NCBI RefSeq assembly: GCF_000512915.1
Contig: NZ_CP007034.1
Span: 1,798,001-1,862,000 of the forward strand
From: Barnesiella viscericola DSM 18177
GTDB lineage: Bacteria; Bacteroidota; Bacteroidia; Bacteroidales; Barnesiellaceae
Length of the DNA stretch: 64,000 bases
Direction of reading: 5' to 3'
In this document: piece by piece, positions 17,070 to 26,239 of the stretch
Layout: every line of letters starts with the position of its first letter
How positions within the stretch are numbered: position 1 is the first letter of the stretch
The notes under the pieces: model-generated
Seen by the model: the letters and a program-made list of their open reading frames with translations, nothing else
Database searches by the model: none
Told to the model about the DNA's origin: nothing
Position numbers and translations under genes: made by a program

Positions 17070-18353
17070 CTACCGCTTCATGGCCGAGCGCGAAAGCAAC
17101 TTGTGCCCGATGCGGCAATAGAGGCACTTGTGAGCCTGACAATAGGCATTGTTCAGCTGAATCACCGCCTGGCTCTCCAACGCATTGGTCACCCCGATAC
17201 CCATCTCGGCGAAACGCCGCACAATCGAGTTCTTCTCGGGACGCAACGATTCGAGCAACACCATGGCCCGGTCGGCCATCGCCTCGTTGCCCGTGCGCAG
17301 CCCACAGGCATAAAGCAGCGGGGCCACCGTGTTAATCAGCACAATATCGACAGCCCCCTCGCCCAGCACCGCGGGCGACTCGGGCGAGGTATGGCCGAAC
17401 AGGTAATGGGTGGTCCAGTAGCCGGTGAGCTCGGCCTTGAAAATGGAGCGGAGCTCCTCGATGTCGGTCGCCTCGCAGATACGTGAAAACAGGTTGAATC
17501 CCCGGTGTATGTACTGGGCCAGCAGGGCGATGCGTCGGTGAGGGAAATTGGCCGGACGCAGCCGGAAGAACTTCCAGCTGTCGCGATTGATGGGGGTCAG
17601 CCCGAACTTGTTGCGCAGGAAGGCATACTCGCTTGTCAGCCGGGCGTAATAGTCGTCGCCCGCGCACTCCCCCTCGACCAGCAGACCCGCCTGCCCGAAG
17701 AGGAAAGCCTCGACCTGAGGCAACGAGTCGGCATGCTTTTGCATAAAGAGCAGCGGCAAACTGCGGGCCAACCGCTCGAAGGCATCGCCATTAATGCCGA
17801 ATCCCAGGCTGCGGGCCAGCGAGATGTAGCATACCTCCTCCCAACTGCCCCGGTAGAGTTCGAGCCAGTCGTACAGCCGTTGCGCCTTGGCCTGCAACCG
17901 CTCGATGGCCAGCGACGAGACCCAGTCGGCCAGCACCACCGGATCGAAATCGCCGATATAGCGAGCACACGACTGCGACGCCGAGTGGGCGACCAGCGCC
18001 TCGTAGTCGGCCCGGAACGTGGGCGAACACGACAGCACCAGCGTAGGAATAGCCTCACCGTTGGTGCGGCACACCTGGGCATCGGCCACCTCGACCACAT
18101 GCAGCACCACCGAGTCGTAAGCCGGGTCTAGGTGGTGGTTATGGCGCCGCCAGTCCGAAGCCCTCCGGTGTATCTCCACATTACCCGCCCACACACAGTC
18201 GTCGACCCCGATTTTGGCGTTGAAAAAATCGGGCCCCGAGTCGGTATTCAACCGACCCACGTCGATAATTCGCAACCGTCGACCATCGACCGTCGTCAAT
18301 TTCGACGAGTCGAAGAGCCGGTGTTGCCACACATATTGCATCAGTTTTTCCAT
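17070..18353 (-). CDS. DUF2851 family protein
   Basis: 427-aa cytosolic protein of a family conserved in Bacteroidetes and without assigned function. It starts MEKLMQYVWQHRLFDSSKL and contains GRLNTDSGPDFFNAKIGVD and WAGNVEIHRRASDW; NxDSGPDFxNA with the EIHxxxSDW stretch gives a nuclease-like acidic/histidine pattern. The C-terminus carries paired cysteines (about 405-416, CxxxHKCLYC). No signal peptide. Divergent from the dapB operon, with 277 bp between. Confidence 0.8.
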   Translation of the reverse strand: MEKLMQYVWQHRLFDSSKLTTVDGRRLRIIDVGRLNTDSGPDFFNAKIGVDDCVWAGNVEIHRRASDWRRHNHHLDPAYDSVVLHVVEVADAQVCRTNGEAIPTLVLSCSPTFRADYEALVAHSASQSCARYIGDFDPVVLADWVSSLAIERLQAKAQRLYDWLELYRGSWEEVCYISLARSLGFGINGDAFERLARSLPLLFMQKHADSLPQVEAFLFGQAGLLVEGECAGDDYYARLTSEYAFLRNKFGLTPINRDSWKFFRLRPANFPHRRIALLAQYIHRGFNLFSRICEATDIEELRSIFKAELTGYWTTHYLFGHTSPESPAVLGEGAVDIVLINTVAPLLYACGLRTGNEAMADRAMVLLESLRPEKNSIVRRFAEMGIGVTNALESQAVIQLNNAYCQAHKCLYCRIGHKLLSRSAMKR

Positions 18354-18436
18354 AAACCGCTAATCCCTTTTCTATCCTCCAAGCAGACAAGAAGCTGTTC
18401 GGCAGCGTCAAATTTGTTAAAATCGTGAATTTTCAC

Positions 18437-18467
18437 TTGCCTCGGCTCACACCTTTCACTATCTTTG
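18437..18467 (+). promoter_or_regulatory. dapB operon promoter, upstream copy
   Basis: TTG (18437-18439), 20 nt, TATCTTTG (18460-18467). The segment before the -7 is a near copy of that in the downstream promoter. Confidence 0.7.
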
Positions 18468-18518
18468 TAGAAGATAGGAGGCGGCTCGGCCTTGTCAAAC
18501 TTGAAAACATCGTTTTCG

Positions 18519-18550
18519 TTTGCCACTGCTCTCGCCTTTCACTATCTTTG
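18519..18550 (+). promoter_or_regulatory. dapB operon promoter, downstream copy
   Basis: TTTG (18519-18522), 20 nt, TATCTTTG (18543-18550). It shares CCTTTCACTATCTTTG exactly with the copy 83 bp upstream and gives an approximately 75-nt leader before dapB. Confidence 0.75.
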
Positions 18551-18630
18551 CGTGTTGCATATGTGCAAATTAAACCAACCTTGTTGAATAAACGGGTACA
18601 ACCCGAGATGTTTTATAACAGAAGATAGAT

Positions 18631-19350
18631 ATGAAAATAGCACTGATCGGATATGGAAAGATGGGACATGCCATCGAAGAGATAGCGCTGTCCCGCGGAC
18701 ATGAGATTGTTTGTCGCATCGACAAGGACAACCAGGAAGATTTCGACTCGCCTCAATTCAAGAGCGCCGATGTGGCCATCGAATTCACGGCTCCTACCGT
18801 GGCCCTGGGCAACTACCGCCGGGCCTTCGCAGCCGGAGTGCCCGTGGTATCGGGGACAACGGGGTGGCTCGAACACCTGCCCGAGGTAAAGGCTGCCTGC
18901 GAAGCGGGACAGACCTTCTTCTACGCCTCCAATTTCAGCCTGGGTGTGAACATCTTCTTTGCCGTCAACAAATACCTGGCCGGCATCATGAACCACTTCC
19001 CCCAATACTCGGTGAGCCTCGAAGAGATTCACCACGTACACAAGCTCGACCACCCCAGCGGCACAGCCATCACACTGGCCGAGGACATCATCGCCCAGCT
19101 CGACTCGAAACATTCGTGGACCGAGAACCTGCCCGCCCCGGCCGACGCCATTCCCGTCGTAGCCCGTCGTGAAGGCGAGGTACCCGGTACCCACACCATC
19201 ACCTACGACAGCGAGGTCGACACGATACGCATCACCCACGAGGCCAAGAGCCGCAAGGGATTTGCCCTGGGAGCCGTCATCGCTGCCGAGTTCACGGTGG
19301 GTAAGAAAGGTTTCCTCACCATGCAAGACCTCTTCTCGTTCCTCAAATAA
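18631..19350 (+). CDS. dapB: 4-hydroxy-tetrahydrodipicolinate reductase
   Basis: NAD(P)H-dependent step of the diaminopimelate/lysine pathway, feeding peptidoglycan. 239 aa with N-terminal GYGKMGHAI dinucleotide motif (residues 7-15), FSLGVNIF, and the catalytic stretch EEIHHVHKLDHPSGTA (about 132-147) holding the active-site His pair, Lys and substrate-binding SGT. First gene of a unit dapB-lepB-lepB-like-wbqC-like with gaps of 9 nt, 3 nt and a 4-nt overlap. Confidence 0.96.
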   Translation: MKIALIGYGKMGHAIEEIALSRGHEIVCRIDKDNQEDFDSPQFKSADVAIEFTAPTVALGNYRRAFAAGVPVVSGTTGWLEHLPEVKAACEAGQTFFYASNFSLGVNIFFAVNKYLAGIMNHFPQYSVSLEEIHHVHKLDHPSGTAITLAEDIIAQLDSKHSWTENLPAPADAIPVVARREGEVPGTHTITYDSEVDTIRITHEAKSRKGFALGAVIAAEFTVGKKGFLTMQDLFSFLK

Positions 19351-19359
19351 CACATCGTC

Positions 19360-20808
19360 ATGGATCAAAAAACGCCCTCGAAATACAGCCTCGCCGAACG
19401 GCTGAAACGGGTCAAGAAGACCCGCTGGATACGATTCTCGATCGTAGCCCTGCTCTACATCGGTTGGACCATCTGGCTCAACAACTACTACGTGTTGTTC
19501 GGGCTCCTGCTCCTCATCGACATCTACCTCACCCAGTACATTCCCTGGGGCTGGTGGAAAACGAGCAAGAACCGCACCGTGCGGGCCGTCATGGAGTGGG
19601 TCGACGCCATCGTCTATGCCCTGGTTCTGGTCTATTTTATCTTTATCTTCATCTTCCAGAACTACCAGATACCCTCGTCGTCGCTCGAGAAGTCGATGCT
19701 CGTGGGCGACTATCTGCTGGTAAGCAAAATGAGCTACGGCCCCCGCGTGCCCAACACGCCGCTGCACTTCCCGCTGGCCCAACACACCCTGCCCCTCATC
19801 AATACCAAATCGTATATCGAGTGGCCGCAATGGGGTTACCACCGGCTGAAAGGATTCGGACAGGTAGAGCGCAACGACATCGTGGTCTTCAACTTCCCGG
19901 CCGGCGATACCGTAGCCGTGAAACAGCCCAACCCCGACTACTACACCCTCTGTTTCCTCGAAGGGCGCGAAGCCGTGCACCGCAACAAGGCACTCTATGG
20001 CGACATCGTCTACCGTCCCGTAGACCGTCGCGAAAACTATGTGAAACGTTGCGTGGGTCTGCCCGGCGATACATTCAGCATCGTCAACAACGACATCTAC
20101 ATCGACGGAGTGAAACAGCCACGCCCCAAAAACATGCAGCTCAACTACCTGGTCAAGACCAGCGGCCGATACCTCACCAACAGCGACTTCGAGCGGTGGG
20201 GCATCAGCGTCGACGACCGCATACCCCTCGACGTGTCGAGTGTCAACGCCCGCATCAACCTATCGAGCTGGGGCATCACGTCGAACCCCGACGGCAGCAT
20301 GAACCCCGTCTACGAGCTCCCCTTGACGCAGGCCATGATCGACCAGATGAAGAAGGACTCGTCAATCGAGCAGATTGTGAGCGAACCCGGATTCCTGGGC
20401 GGACAGACCTACCCGCTCGTGGCCTCGAACACCTGGACCCGCTCGGACTACGGACCCGTGTGGATTCCCAAGAAGGGAGCCACCCTCAAACTCACGCTCG
20501 ACAACCTGCCCATCTACGAGCGGCCCATCGCTGCCTACGAGCACAACGACCTGCAAGTGAAAGACGGCAAAATCTACATCAACGGAGTGGAGACCGACTC
20601 CTACACCTTCAAGATGGACTACTACATGATGCTGGGCGACAACCGCGACAAGTCGGCCGACAGCCGCTACTGGGGCTTCGTGCCCGAAGACCACATCGTG
20701 GGCAAACCCATGTTTGTATTCCTTTCGCTCGACAAAGACAAAGGTCTGTTCAGCGGCAAGATTCGGTTCAACCGCATGTTCAGGTCGGTAGACAGCCTCG
20801 TCAACTAA
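19360..20808 (+). CDS. lepB: Signal peptidase I (active form)
   Basis: Cleaves Sec signal peptides at the outer face of the inner membrane. 482 aa, longer than the E. coli enzyme (324 aa), with large insertions. Membrane segments lie at about 24-60 and 78-100. Box B reads PSSSLEKSM with nucleophile Ser108; box D reads YVKRCVGLPGD with general-base Lys229; box E GDNRDKSADSR is near the C-terminus. All catalytic residues are present, so this is the working enzyme of the pair. Confidence 0.95.
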   Translation: MDQKTPSKYSLAERLKRVKKTRWIRFSIVALLYIGWTIWLNNYYVLFGLLLLIDIYLTQYIPWGWWKTSKNRTVRAVMEWVDAIVYALVLVYFIFIFIFQNYQIPSSSLEKSMLVGDYLLVSKMSYGPRVPNTPLHFPLAQHTLPLINTKSYIEWPQWGYHRLKGFGQVERNDIVVFNFPAGDTVAVKQPNPDYYTLCFLEGREAVHRNKALYGDIVYRPVDRRENYVKRCVGLPGDTFSIVNNDIYIDGVKQPRPKNMQLNYLVKTSGRYLTNSDFERWGISVDDRIPLDVSSVNARINLSSWGITSNPDGSMNPVYELPLTQAMIDQMKKDSSIEQIVSEPGFLGGQTYPLVASNTWTRSDYGPVWIPKKGATLKLTLDNLPIYERPIAAYEHNDLQVKDGKIYINGVETDSYTFKMDYYMMLGDNRDKSADSRYWGFVPEDHIVGKPMFVFLSLDKDKGLFSGKIRFNRMFRSVDSLVN

Positions 20809-20811
20809 ACG

Positions 20812-21705
20812 ATGAAAAGAGAGACCATACGCACGATTCTTGTCACGATAATCCTCATTATCGGGGGCGTGTGGGCTATCCGCTTTTTTGTCGTCGAGCC
20901 CTACCGTGTGCCGTCCGGACAGATGGAGAATACGCTCCTGCCGGGCGACCAGTTGTGGGTCGACAAATGGTCGCTGCGCTGGGGCAACCGCACCCCCGCC
21001 TACCGCGACCTGCTGGTCTTCGAGCTGCCCCCGCTCCTGCAAACCCAAACGGCTGTGACCGAGGTGGGCGTGGCCCGCTGCATAGGTCTGCCGGGCGACA
21101 CGATTCGCAGCACCGGAAACCAGCTGTTCATCAACCGCAGGGCTGTGGCACAACCCCCGCTTATCCTCGAAGCCTACCTCTCGCCCGACTCGATGTGCAA
21201 CGACGTCAACCGCACCCTGCGGCACAACGGAGTTCAATTGGTCGAACAGGGCAGCGTGGGGAGCAACCGGCTGCTGTTTCTCTCGCGATACGACTACGAG
21301 AAGGTGCGCAAGATGTTGGCTCCCGACTCGCTGCTCTACCCGGTGTTTCTCCAACGCGACCGCTACGAAATCGTCCTCCCCGCACGGGGCGAATCGATAC
21401 GGGTCACCCCGCAAAATGCCAAGTGGTTGGCCCACCTGCTCAACGAGTATGAAAACTGCCCCGTCACCTGCCGTGATGGAAAAATCTACAAAGAAGGGCA
21501 CGAGGTGACCCGCTGCCGCCTCACCCGCGACTACTACTGGGTTGTGGGTGACAACCGGGCTGGCCTGGCCGACTCGCGCACGTTCGGCCCCCTGCCCCAC
21601 AGCCTGCTCATCGGAAAAGGGCTGTGGATAGGCTATTCGCGCGATGTGCAAAAACCCTTCTGGCAATCGTTCCGCACCGACCGTTTCCTGACAAGACCGC
21701 TATGA
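20812..21705 (+). CDS. Signal peptidase I paralogue lacking catalytic Ser and Lys
   Basis: 297 aa with one N-terminal membrane segment (about 8-28) and the S26 fold. Box B reads PSGQMENTLLPGD, with Gln37 where the nucleophilic Ser should be. Box D reads VARCIGLPGD, with Ala88 in place of the general-base Lys. Box E GDNRAGLADSR (246 onward) is kept. The codons are unambiguous: CAG at the Ser position and GCC at the Lys position. By homology it cannot use the Ser/Lys dyad, so a non-catalytic role such as binding pre-proteins or partnering LepB is inferred. Starts 3 nt after lepB and overlaps the next gene by 4 nt. Confidence 0.88.
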   Translation: MKRETIRTILVTIILIIGGVWAIRFFVVEPYRVPSGQMENTLLPGDQLWVDKWSLRWGNRTPAYRDLLVFELPPLLQTQTAVTEVGVARCIGLPGDTIRSTGNQLFINRRAVAQPPLILEAYLSPDSMCNDVNRTLRHNGVQLVEQGSVGSNRLLFLSRYDYEKVRKMLAPDSLLYPVFLQRDRYEIVLPARGESIRVTPQNAKWLAHLLNEYENCPVTCRDGKIYKEGHEVTRCRLTRDYYWVVGDNRAGLADSRTFGPLPHSLLIGKGLWIGYSRDVQKPFWQSFRTDRFLTRPL

Positions 21706-22328
21706 CCACCGCCTACCTCTCCACCGCCTATTTCGCCCCGGTATCCTACTACATGGCTCTGCTGGCCTACGACCGCATCGTCATCGAGCAGTGGTGCAAC
21801 TACACCAAGCAGACCTACCGCAACCGCTGCCACATAGCCGGTGCCAACGGCGTTCTGTCGCTTTCGGTTCCCGTGGTCAAACCCGACACACTCAAATGCC
21901 CCACCCGCGACATTCGCATCTCCGACCACGGCGAGTGGCGCCACCTGCACTGGAATGCCATCGCCTCGGCCTACGGGTCGTCGCCCTTCTTCGAATACTA
22001 CCAGGACTACATTCGCCCCTTTTTCGAGAAGCGTTATACGTTCCTGTTCGACTTTAACGAGGCCATACGCCGAACTATCTGCAATCTCATCGGCATCGAC
22101 CCGCAGGTGGAGTTTACCGACCACTATGCCCAACCGGCTCCCGGCGAAACCGACCTGCGCGAAGCCATACACCCCAAGCACGAACTGGCGTCCACCTGCC
22201 CCTCGATACATCTCAAACCCTACTATCAGGTATTTGCCTCGAAATATGGATTCCTGCCCGACCTCAGCATTCTCGACCTCGTGATGAACATGGGCCCCGA
22301 ATCGATTCTTATCCTCAAAGATTCATAA
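21702..22328 (+). CDS. WbqC-like family protein
   Basis: 208 aa, matching the WbqC-like family: an N-terminal LSTAYFAPVSYYMALLAYDRIVIEQWCNY-type start, then YRNRCHIAGANG, LSVPV and HWNAIASAYGSSPFFEYY. WbqC family members occur in O-antigen loci and beside other genes; their chemistry is unsettled (amino-sugar acylation or nucleotide-sugar modification has been suggested). The ATG overlaps the signal peptidase paralogue stop (ATGA), so the two are translationally coupled. Confidence 0.85.
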   Translation: MTTAYLSTAYFAPVSYYMALLAYDRIVIEQWCNYTKQTYRNRCHIAGANGVLSLSVPVVKPDTLKCPTRDIRISDHGEWRHLHWNAIASAYGSSPFFEYYQDYIRPFFEKRYTFLFDFNEAIRRTICNLIGIDPQVEFTDHYAQPAPGETDLREAIHPKHELASTCPSIHLKPYYQVFASKYGFLPDLSILDLVMNMGPESILILKDS

Positions 22329-22358
22329 GAATTTACCCTTAAAGGCTTCATTATCGCC

Positions 22359-22375
22359 TATCTTTGCTATCTTTG
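22359..22375 (+). promoter_or_regulatory. Doubled -7 element before cysE
   Basis: Two copies of TATCTTTG occur 9 nt apart (22359-22366 and 22368-22375). No clear TTTG -33 element lies at the usual spacing for either. Confidence 0.55.
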
Positions 22376-22390
22376 TACCCAAATTACAAT

Positions 22391-22458
22391 AGGCTGCCCT
22401 CACACCTTGATTTCGGTGTACCCACCTCGGTAACAGGCAGCTCTATCGTGCGCCTGTC
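22391..22458 (+). promoter_or_regulatory. Structured 5' leader of cysE, candidate cis-regulatory RNA
   Basis: The cysE leader can fold as a three-way junction: outer stem GGCTGCC (22392-22398) with GGCAGCT (22436-22442), inner hairpins ACACC/GGTGT (22402-22406 with 22415-22419) and TACC/GGTA (22419-22422 with 22429-22432). An alternative stem ACAGGC (22433-22438) with GCCTGT (22452-22457) uses part of the outer stem, so the two are mutually exclusive. The fold was found by eye; conservation is unknown. Confidence 0.35.
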
Positions 22459-22475
22459 AAATACTTAACATTCTC

Positions 22476-23378
22476 ATGAGCAGCTATAAATACGCCGAAA
22501 ATCTGGAAGAGACAGTCAAGAAACTCTCCGATTTCCATTCACTCGAAGAGTTGCACCACCAAAGTTGCAAGGGAGAGGTTCTCCCCTCGGGACAGCAACT
22601 GCGAGAACTCATCTCCTTGTGCCGTTCGCTCATCTTTCCCGGCTTCTACGGTTCACCCGACGTGAGCGACAAAAACCTGCTCTACCACACCGGCATCAAC
22701 ACCGAGAAACTGTTCGACCTGCTGGTACAGCAAATCTCGGCGGGACTCCTGTTTGCCACCAACGACCCCGTCCTTCACAACGACCCGAACCAACTTGAAG
22801 AACTGGCCGAACAGAGGGCGGTCGAATTCATCTCCTACCTGCCCGAGATGCGACGGGTACTCTCGACCGACGTCACCGCCATGTACAACGGCGACCCCGC
22901 CGCCCAAAGCAAAGCCGAAGTCATCTTGTGCTACCCCGCCATACGGGCCATCTGCAACTACCGCATCGCCCACAAGCTGCTCACGCTGGGCGTGCCCCTC
23001 ATTCCCCGCATCATCACCGAGATGGCCCACTCCGAAACAGGCATCGACATACACCCCGCAGCTACCATCGGCGAATACTTTGCCATCGACCACGGCACAG
23101 GTGTCGTCATCGGGGCCACCTCGATCATCGGCAACCGGGTGAAACTCTACCAGGGTGTCACGCTCGGGGCCCGCAGCTTCCCCCTCGACGAGCACAACAA
23201 CCCCATCAAGGGAATAGCCCGTCACCCCATCATCGAGGACGATGTAATCATCTACTCCAACGCCACGATACTGGGGCGCATCACCATCGGCAAAGGGGCT
23301 GTCATCGGCGGTAACATCTGGGTGACCGAGAATGTGGCTCCCGGCGAACGACTGGTACAAGCCAAAGCCAAACAATAA
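22476..23378 (+). CDS. cysE: Serine O-acetyltransferase
   Basis: Acetylates L-serine with acetyl-CoA, the committing step of cysteine synthesis. 300 aa: helical N-terminal domain (about 1-180), then left-handed beta-helix hexapeptide repeats (about 185-285) with GIDIHPAATIGEYFAIDHGTGVVIGAT, where the catalytic His and Asp lie, and YQGVTLGARSFP. The short C-terminus lacks the long tail used for cysteine synthase binding in some CysE. Preceded by a structured leader; 24 nt before the methyltransferase gene. Confidence 0.93.
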   Translation: MSSYKYAENLEETVKKLSDFHSLEELHHQSCKGEVLPSGQQLRELISLCRSLIFPGFYGSPDVSDKNLLYHTGINTEKLFDLLVQQISAGLLFATNDPVLHNDPNQLEELAEQRAVEFISYLPEMRRVLSTDVTAMYNGDPAAQSKAEVILCYPAIRAICNYRIAHKLLTLGVPLIPRIITEMAHSETGIDIHPAATIGEYFAIDHGTGVVIGATSIIGNRVKLYQGVTLGARSFPLDEHNNPIKGIARHPIIEDDVIIYSNATILGRITIGKGAVIGGNIWVTENVAPGERLVQAKAKQ

Positions 23379-23402
23379 GAAACACTACAATACACACGAG
23401 TC

Positions 23403-24944
23403 GTGAACACCGAAAAATTTGAAATCGTAGCCAAAACGTTCCAGGGTCTCGAAGATGTCCTGGCCGAAGAGATCAGACAACTCGGAGGTGAAAACGTGGA
23501 GACGGGACGCCGCATGGTCTCCTTCCAGGGCGACAAAACCCTGCTCTACAAAGCCAATCTGGCTTGCCGCACTGCCCTGAGAATACTCAAACCCATCTAC
23601 AAGTTCGAAGCCGCAGACCCCGACGAGGTTTATGAAAAGATGAAGGCTTTCCCGTGGGAGACGCTGCTCTCGCCCGAGACCACCTTCTCGATCGACTCGG
23701 TCACCTACTCCGACAGCTTCAAACACTCCAAATTTGTCACCTACCGGGCCAAAGACGCCATAGCCGACTACTTCATGGAGAAGAGCGGCAAACGTCCCTC
23801 GGTGCGCCTCAACGGGGCCGAGGTGGTGCTCAACCTGCACATCGCGCAAATGAGCTGTACCCTCTCGCTCGACAGTTCGGGCGAGTCGCTCCACAAGCGG
23901 GGCTACCGTGTGGGACAGACCGAGGCGCCCATCAACGAGGTGCTGGCGGCCGGCATGATACTCAAAACCGGCTGGCACGGCGAGAAAGACCTTATCGACC
24001 CCATGTGCGGCTCGGGTACCATTCTCATCGAAGCCGCCCTCATCGCTACCAATACCTATCCCGGCATCTTCCGCAAGAGCTTTGCCTTCGAGCGGTGGAA
24101 AGACTTCGACGAAGAGCTTTTCGAGACACTCTACAACGACGACAGCCACGAACGCGAATTTACTCACCGCATATACGGCAGCGACATCTCGCCCCGGGCT
24201 ATCGACATTGCCACCCAGAACATCAAGAGTGCAGGCGTGTCGAAATACATCGACCTCAAAATCATGCCCTTCCAGCGGTATGAATCGGCACCCTCGCCCG
24301 AAGGCATTCTCATCACCAACCCGCCTTATGGCGAACGCCTCACGTCGAGCGACCTGCTGGGGCTCTACGAGTCGATAGGCAACCGGCTGAAACATGTGTT
24401 CAAGGGCTACGAGGCCTGGATCATCAGCTACCATAAGGAGTGTTTCGACCGGATAGGACTGAAACCTTCGGCCAGAATCGAACTCATGAACGGAGCTCTC
24501 GAATGCGAATTCCGCAAATACGAAATCTTCGACGGCCGCTACAAGGAGTTCAAAGGCGAAGGCCACAACCTCGACAAGCGGTACGATGCGCCCCACCGTC
24601 GCGCCTCACACAACCCGGCTCCCTACAACCAGCGCAAGGGTTATGAGGGGCGTCACGACGAACGGCCCCGCCGTGACGAACGGCCGAGAGGCGACGAACG
24701 CCCCTGGCGCGGAGAGAAACCTTGGCGCGGAGAGCGGTCGGAACGACCCGCATCGCGCCCGTCGACCCCCTTCAAAGGAAAGTCCTTTGAACGTCGCGAC
24801 CGCTTCAATCCCGAGGGTGAGAAACCGCATCGCCTGCACGGCGACGAGGCTTTCCGCAAATTCGTCACCTTCAAGCAACCCTCCATCAAACCCAACGACG
24901 AGACCACAAAACCTCATCAAGAGGAGACCGATAAAAAAGATTAA
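23403..24944 (+). CDS. THUMP-domain rRNA methyltransferase (RlmL-type) with basic C-terminal tail
   Basis: Probable 23S rRNA N2-guanine methyltransferase. 513 aa: N-terminal ferredoxin-like/THUMP region (about 1-155, FQGLEDVLAEEIRQLG), SAM-binding Rossmann domain with DPMCGSGTILIEAALIA (about 199-215), and catalytic motif NPPYGER (about 305-311). Residues from about 390 on are a low-complexity tail of DERPR/RGERP-type repeats, absent from the compact family fold and likely RNA-binding. GTG start, as no upstream ATG fits. Probably co-transcribed with cysE and purD (18-nt gap). Confidence 0.87.
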   Translation: MNTEKFEIVAKTFQGLEDVLAEEIRQLGGENVETGRRMVSFQGDKTLLYKANLACRTALRILKPIYKFEAADPDEVYEKMKAFPWETLLSPETTFSIDSVTYSDSFKHSKFVTYRAKDAIADYFMEKSGKRPSVRLNGAEVVLNLHIAQMSCTLSLDSSGESLHKRGYRVGQTEAPINEVLAAGMILKTGWHGEKDLIDPMCGSGTILIEAALIATNTYPGIFRKSFAFERWKDFDEELFETLYNDDSHEREFTHRIYGSDISPRAIDIATQNIKSAGVSKYIDLKIMPFQRYESAPSPEGILITNPPYGERLTSSDLLGLYESIGNRLKHVFKGYEAWIISYHKECFDRIGLKPSARIELMNGALECEFRKYEIFDGRYKEFKGEGHNLDKRYDAPHRRASHNPAPYNQRKGYEGRHDERPRRDERPRGDERPWRGEKPWRGERSERPASRPSTPFKGKSFERRDRFNPEGEKPHRLHGDEAFRKFVTFKQPSIKPNDETTKPHQEETDKKD

Positions 24945-24962
24945 CCCTAAAAAACGACTGTC

Positions 24963-26231
24963 ATGAATATACTGCTGTTAGGCTCGGGAGGTCGCGAATG
25001 CGCCCTGGCCTGGAAAATAAAACAAAGTCCCAAAACCGACCGTCTCTACATCGCTCCCGGTAATGCCGGAACAGCCTCGATCGGTACCAACGTGGAAATC
25101 TCGGCTACCGACTTCGACGCACTCGGCCGGTTTGCCTTCGAGAATCGGGTCGACATGGTGGTCGTAGGTCCCGAAGACCCCCTGGTAAAAGGCATATACG
25201 ACTATTTCAACGACCACGACGAGCTGAAACATATCCCCGTCATCGGTCCCTCGAAAGAGGGTGCCCGCCTCGAAGGCAGCAAGGAGTTTGCCAAAGGCTT
25301 CATGATGCGTCACCACATTCCCACGGCCCGTTACCAAAGTTTCACCCGCGAGAACCTCGACGCCGCATACGCCTTCCTCGAAACCCTCAAAGCCCCCTAT
25401 GTGCTCAAAGCCGACGGCCTGGCTGCCGGTAAAGGGGTGCTCATCATCGACAACCTGCAAGAGGCCAAAGCGGAGTTGAAACAGATGCTCGATGGTATGT
25501 TCGGCAGTGCCAGTGAAACCGTGGTCATCGAAGAGTTCCTCTCGGGTATCGAATGCTCCGTATTCGTACTCACCGACGGCAACGATTACCGCATACTCCC
25601 CGTGGCCAAGGACTACAAGCGTATAGGCGAAGGCGATACCGGTCTCAACACCGGTGGCATGGGTGCCGTTTCGCCCGTACCTTTTGCCGACGCTGCCTTC
25701 ATGCAGAAGGTCGAAGAGCGCATCGTCAAACCTACAATCGAGGGGTTGAAAGCCGAGAATATCACCTACAAGGGATTTATCTTCCTGGGGCTCATCAACG
25801 TGGGTGGCGAACCGATGGTTATCGAATATAACGTGCGCATGGGCGACCCCGAAACCGAGGTGGTGATGCTGCGCATTCAGTCCGACCTGGTCGACCTGCT
25901 CGAAGGGGTGGCCCAAGGCAATCTGCGCGAAAGAGAACTCGTCGAGGATCCCCGCAGTGCCGTTACCGTGATGCTGGTATCGGGCGGCTATCCCGGCCAC
26001 TACGAGAAAGGAAAGGAGATTACGGGGCTCGACCGGGTGACCGAGAGCATTCCGTTCCACGCCGGGACCGCCTTCAAGGAGGGTAAAATCGTTACCAACG
26101 GCGGCCGCGTCATCGCCCTCAGCTCCTATGGAGCCACCAAGGAGGAGGCTCTTGCCCACTCGTTCAAGAGCGCCCAGGTGGTCTCGTTTGAAGGTAAATA
26201 TTTCCGCTCCGACATCGGGGCCGACCTCTAA
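24963..26231 (+). CDS. purD: Phosphoribosylamine--glycine ligase
   Basis: ATP-dependent formation of GAR, the second step of purine synthesis. 422 aa with the N-domain start [18 protein letters not shown], the ATP-grasp segment [16 protein letters not shown] (about 139-154), and the family signature [14 protein letters not shown] (about 292-305) with metal-binding Asp/Glu. 18 nt after the methyltransferase gene and 8 nt before a membrane protein gene, so within a rightward run. Confidence 0.96.
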   Translation: MNILLLGSGGRECALAWKIKQSPKTDRLYIAPGNAGTASIGTNVEISATDFDALGRFAFENRVDMVVVGPEDPLVKGIYDYFNDHDELKHIPVIGPSKEGARLEGSKEFAKGFMMRHHIPTARYQSFTRENLDAAYAFLETLKAPYVLKADGLAAGKGVLIIDNLQEAKAELKQMLDGMFGSASETVVIEEFLSGIECSVFVLTDGNDYRILPVAKDYKRIGEGDTGLNTGGMGAVSPVPFADAAFMQKVEERIVKPTIEGLKAENITYKGFIFLGLINVGGEPMVIEYNVRMGDPETEVVMLRIQSDLVDLLEGVAQGNLRERELVEDPRSAVTVMLVSGGYPGHYEKGKEITGLDRVTESIPFHAGTAFKEGKIVTNGGRVIALSSYGATKEEALAHSFKSAQVVSFEGKYFRSDIGADL

Positions 26232-26239
26232 CCTCGGTC

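Noticed and set aside
18341-18526. 61-codon leftward ORF upstream of DUF2851
   Set aside because: It overlaps the DUF2851 start and the upstream dapB promoter and has no recognisable features.
24655-24740. Possible CRISPR or DNA repeat array in the methyltransferase tail
   Set aside because: The repeats are coding, irregular in length and in frame, without spacers.
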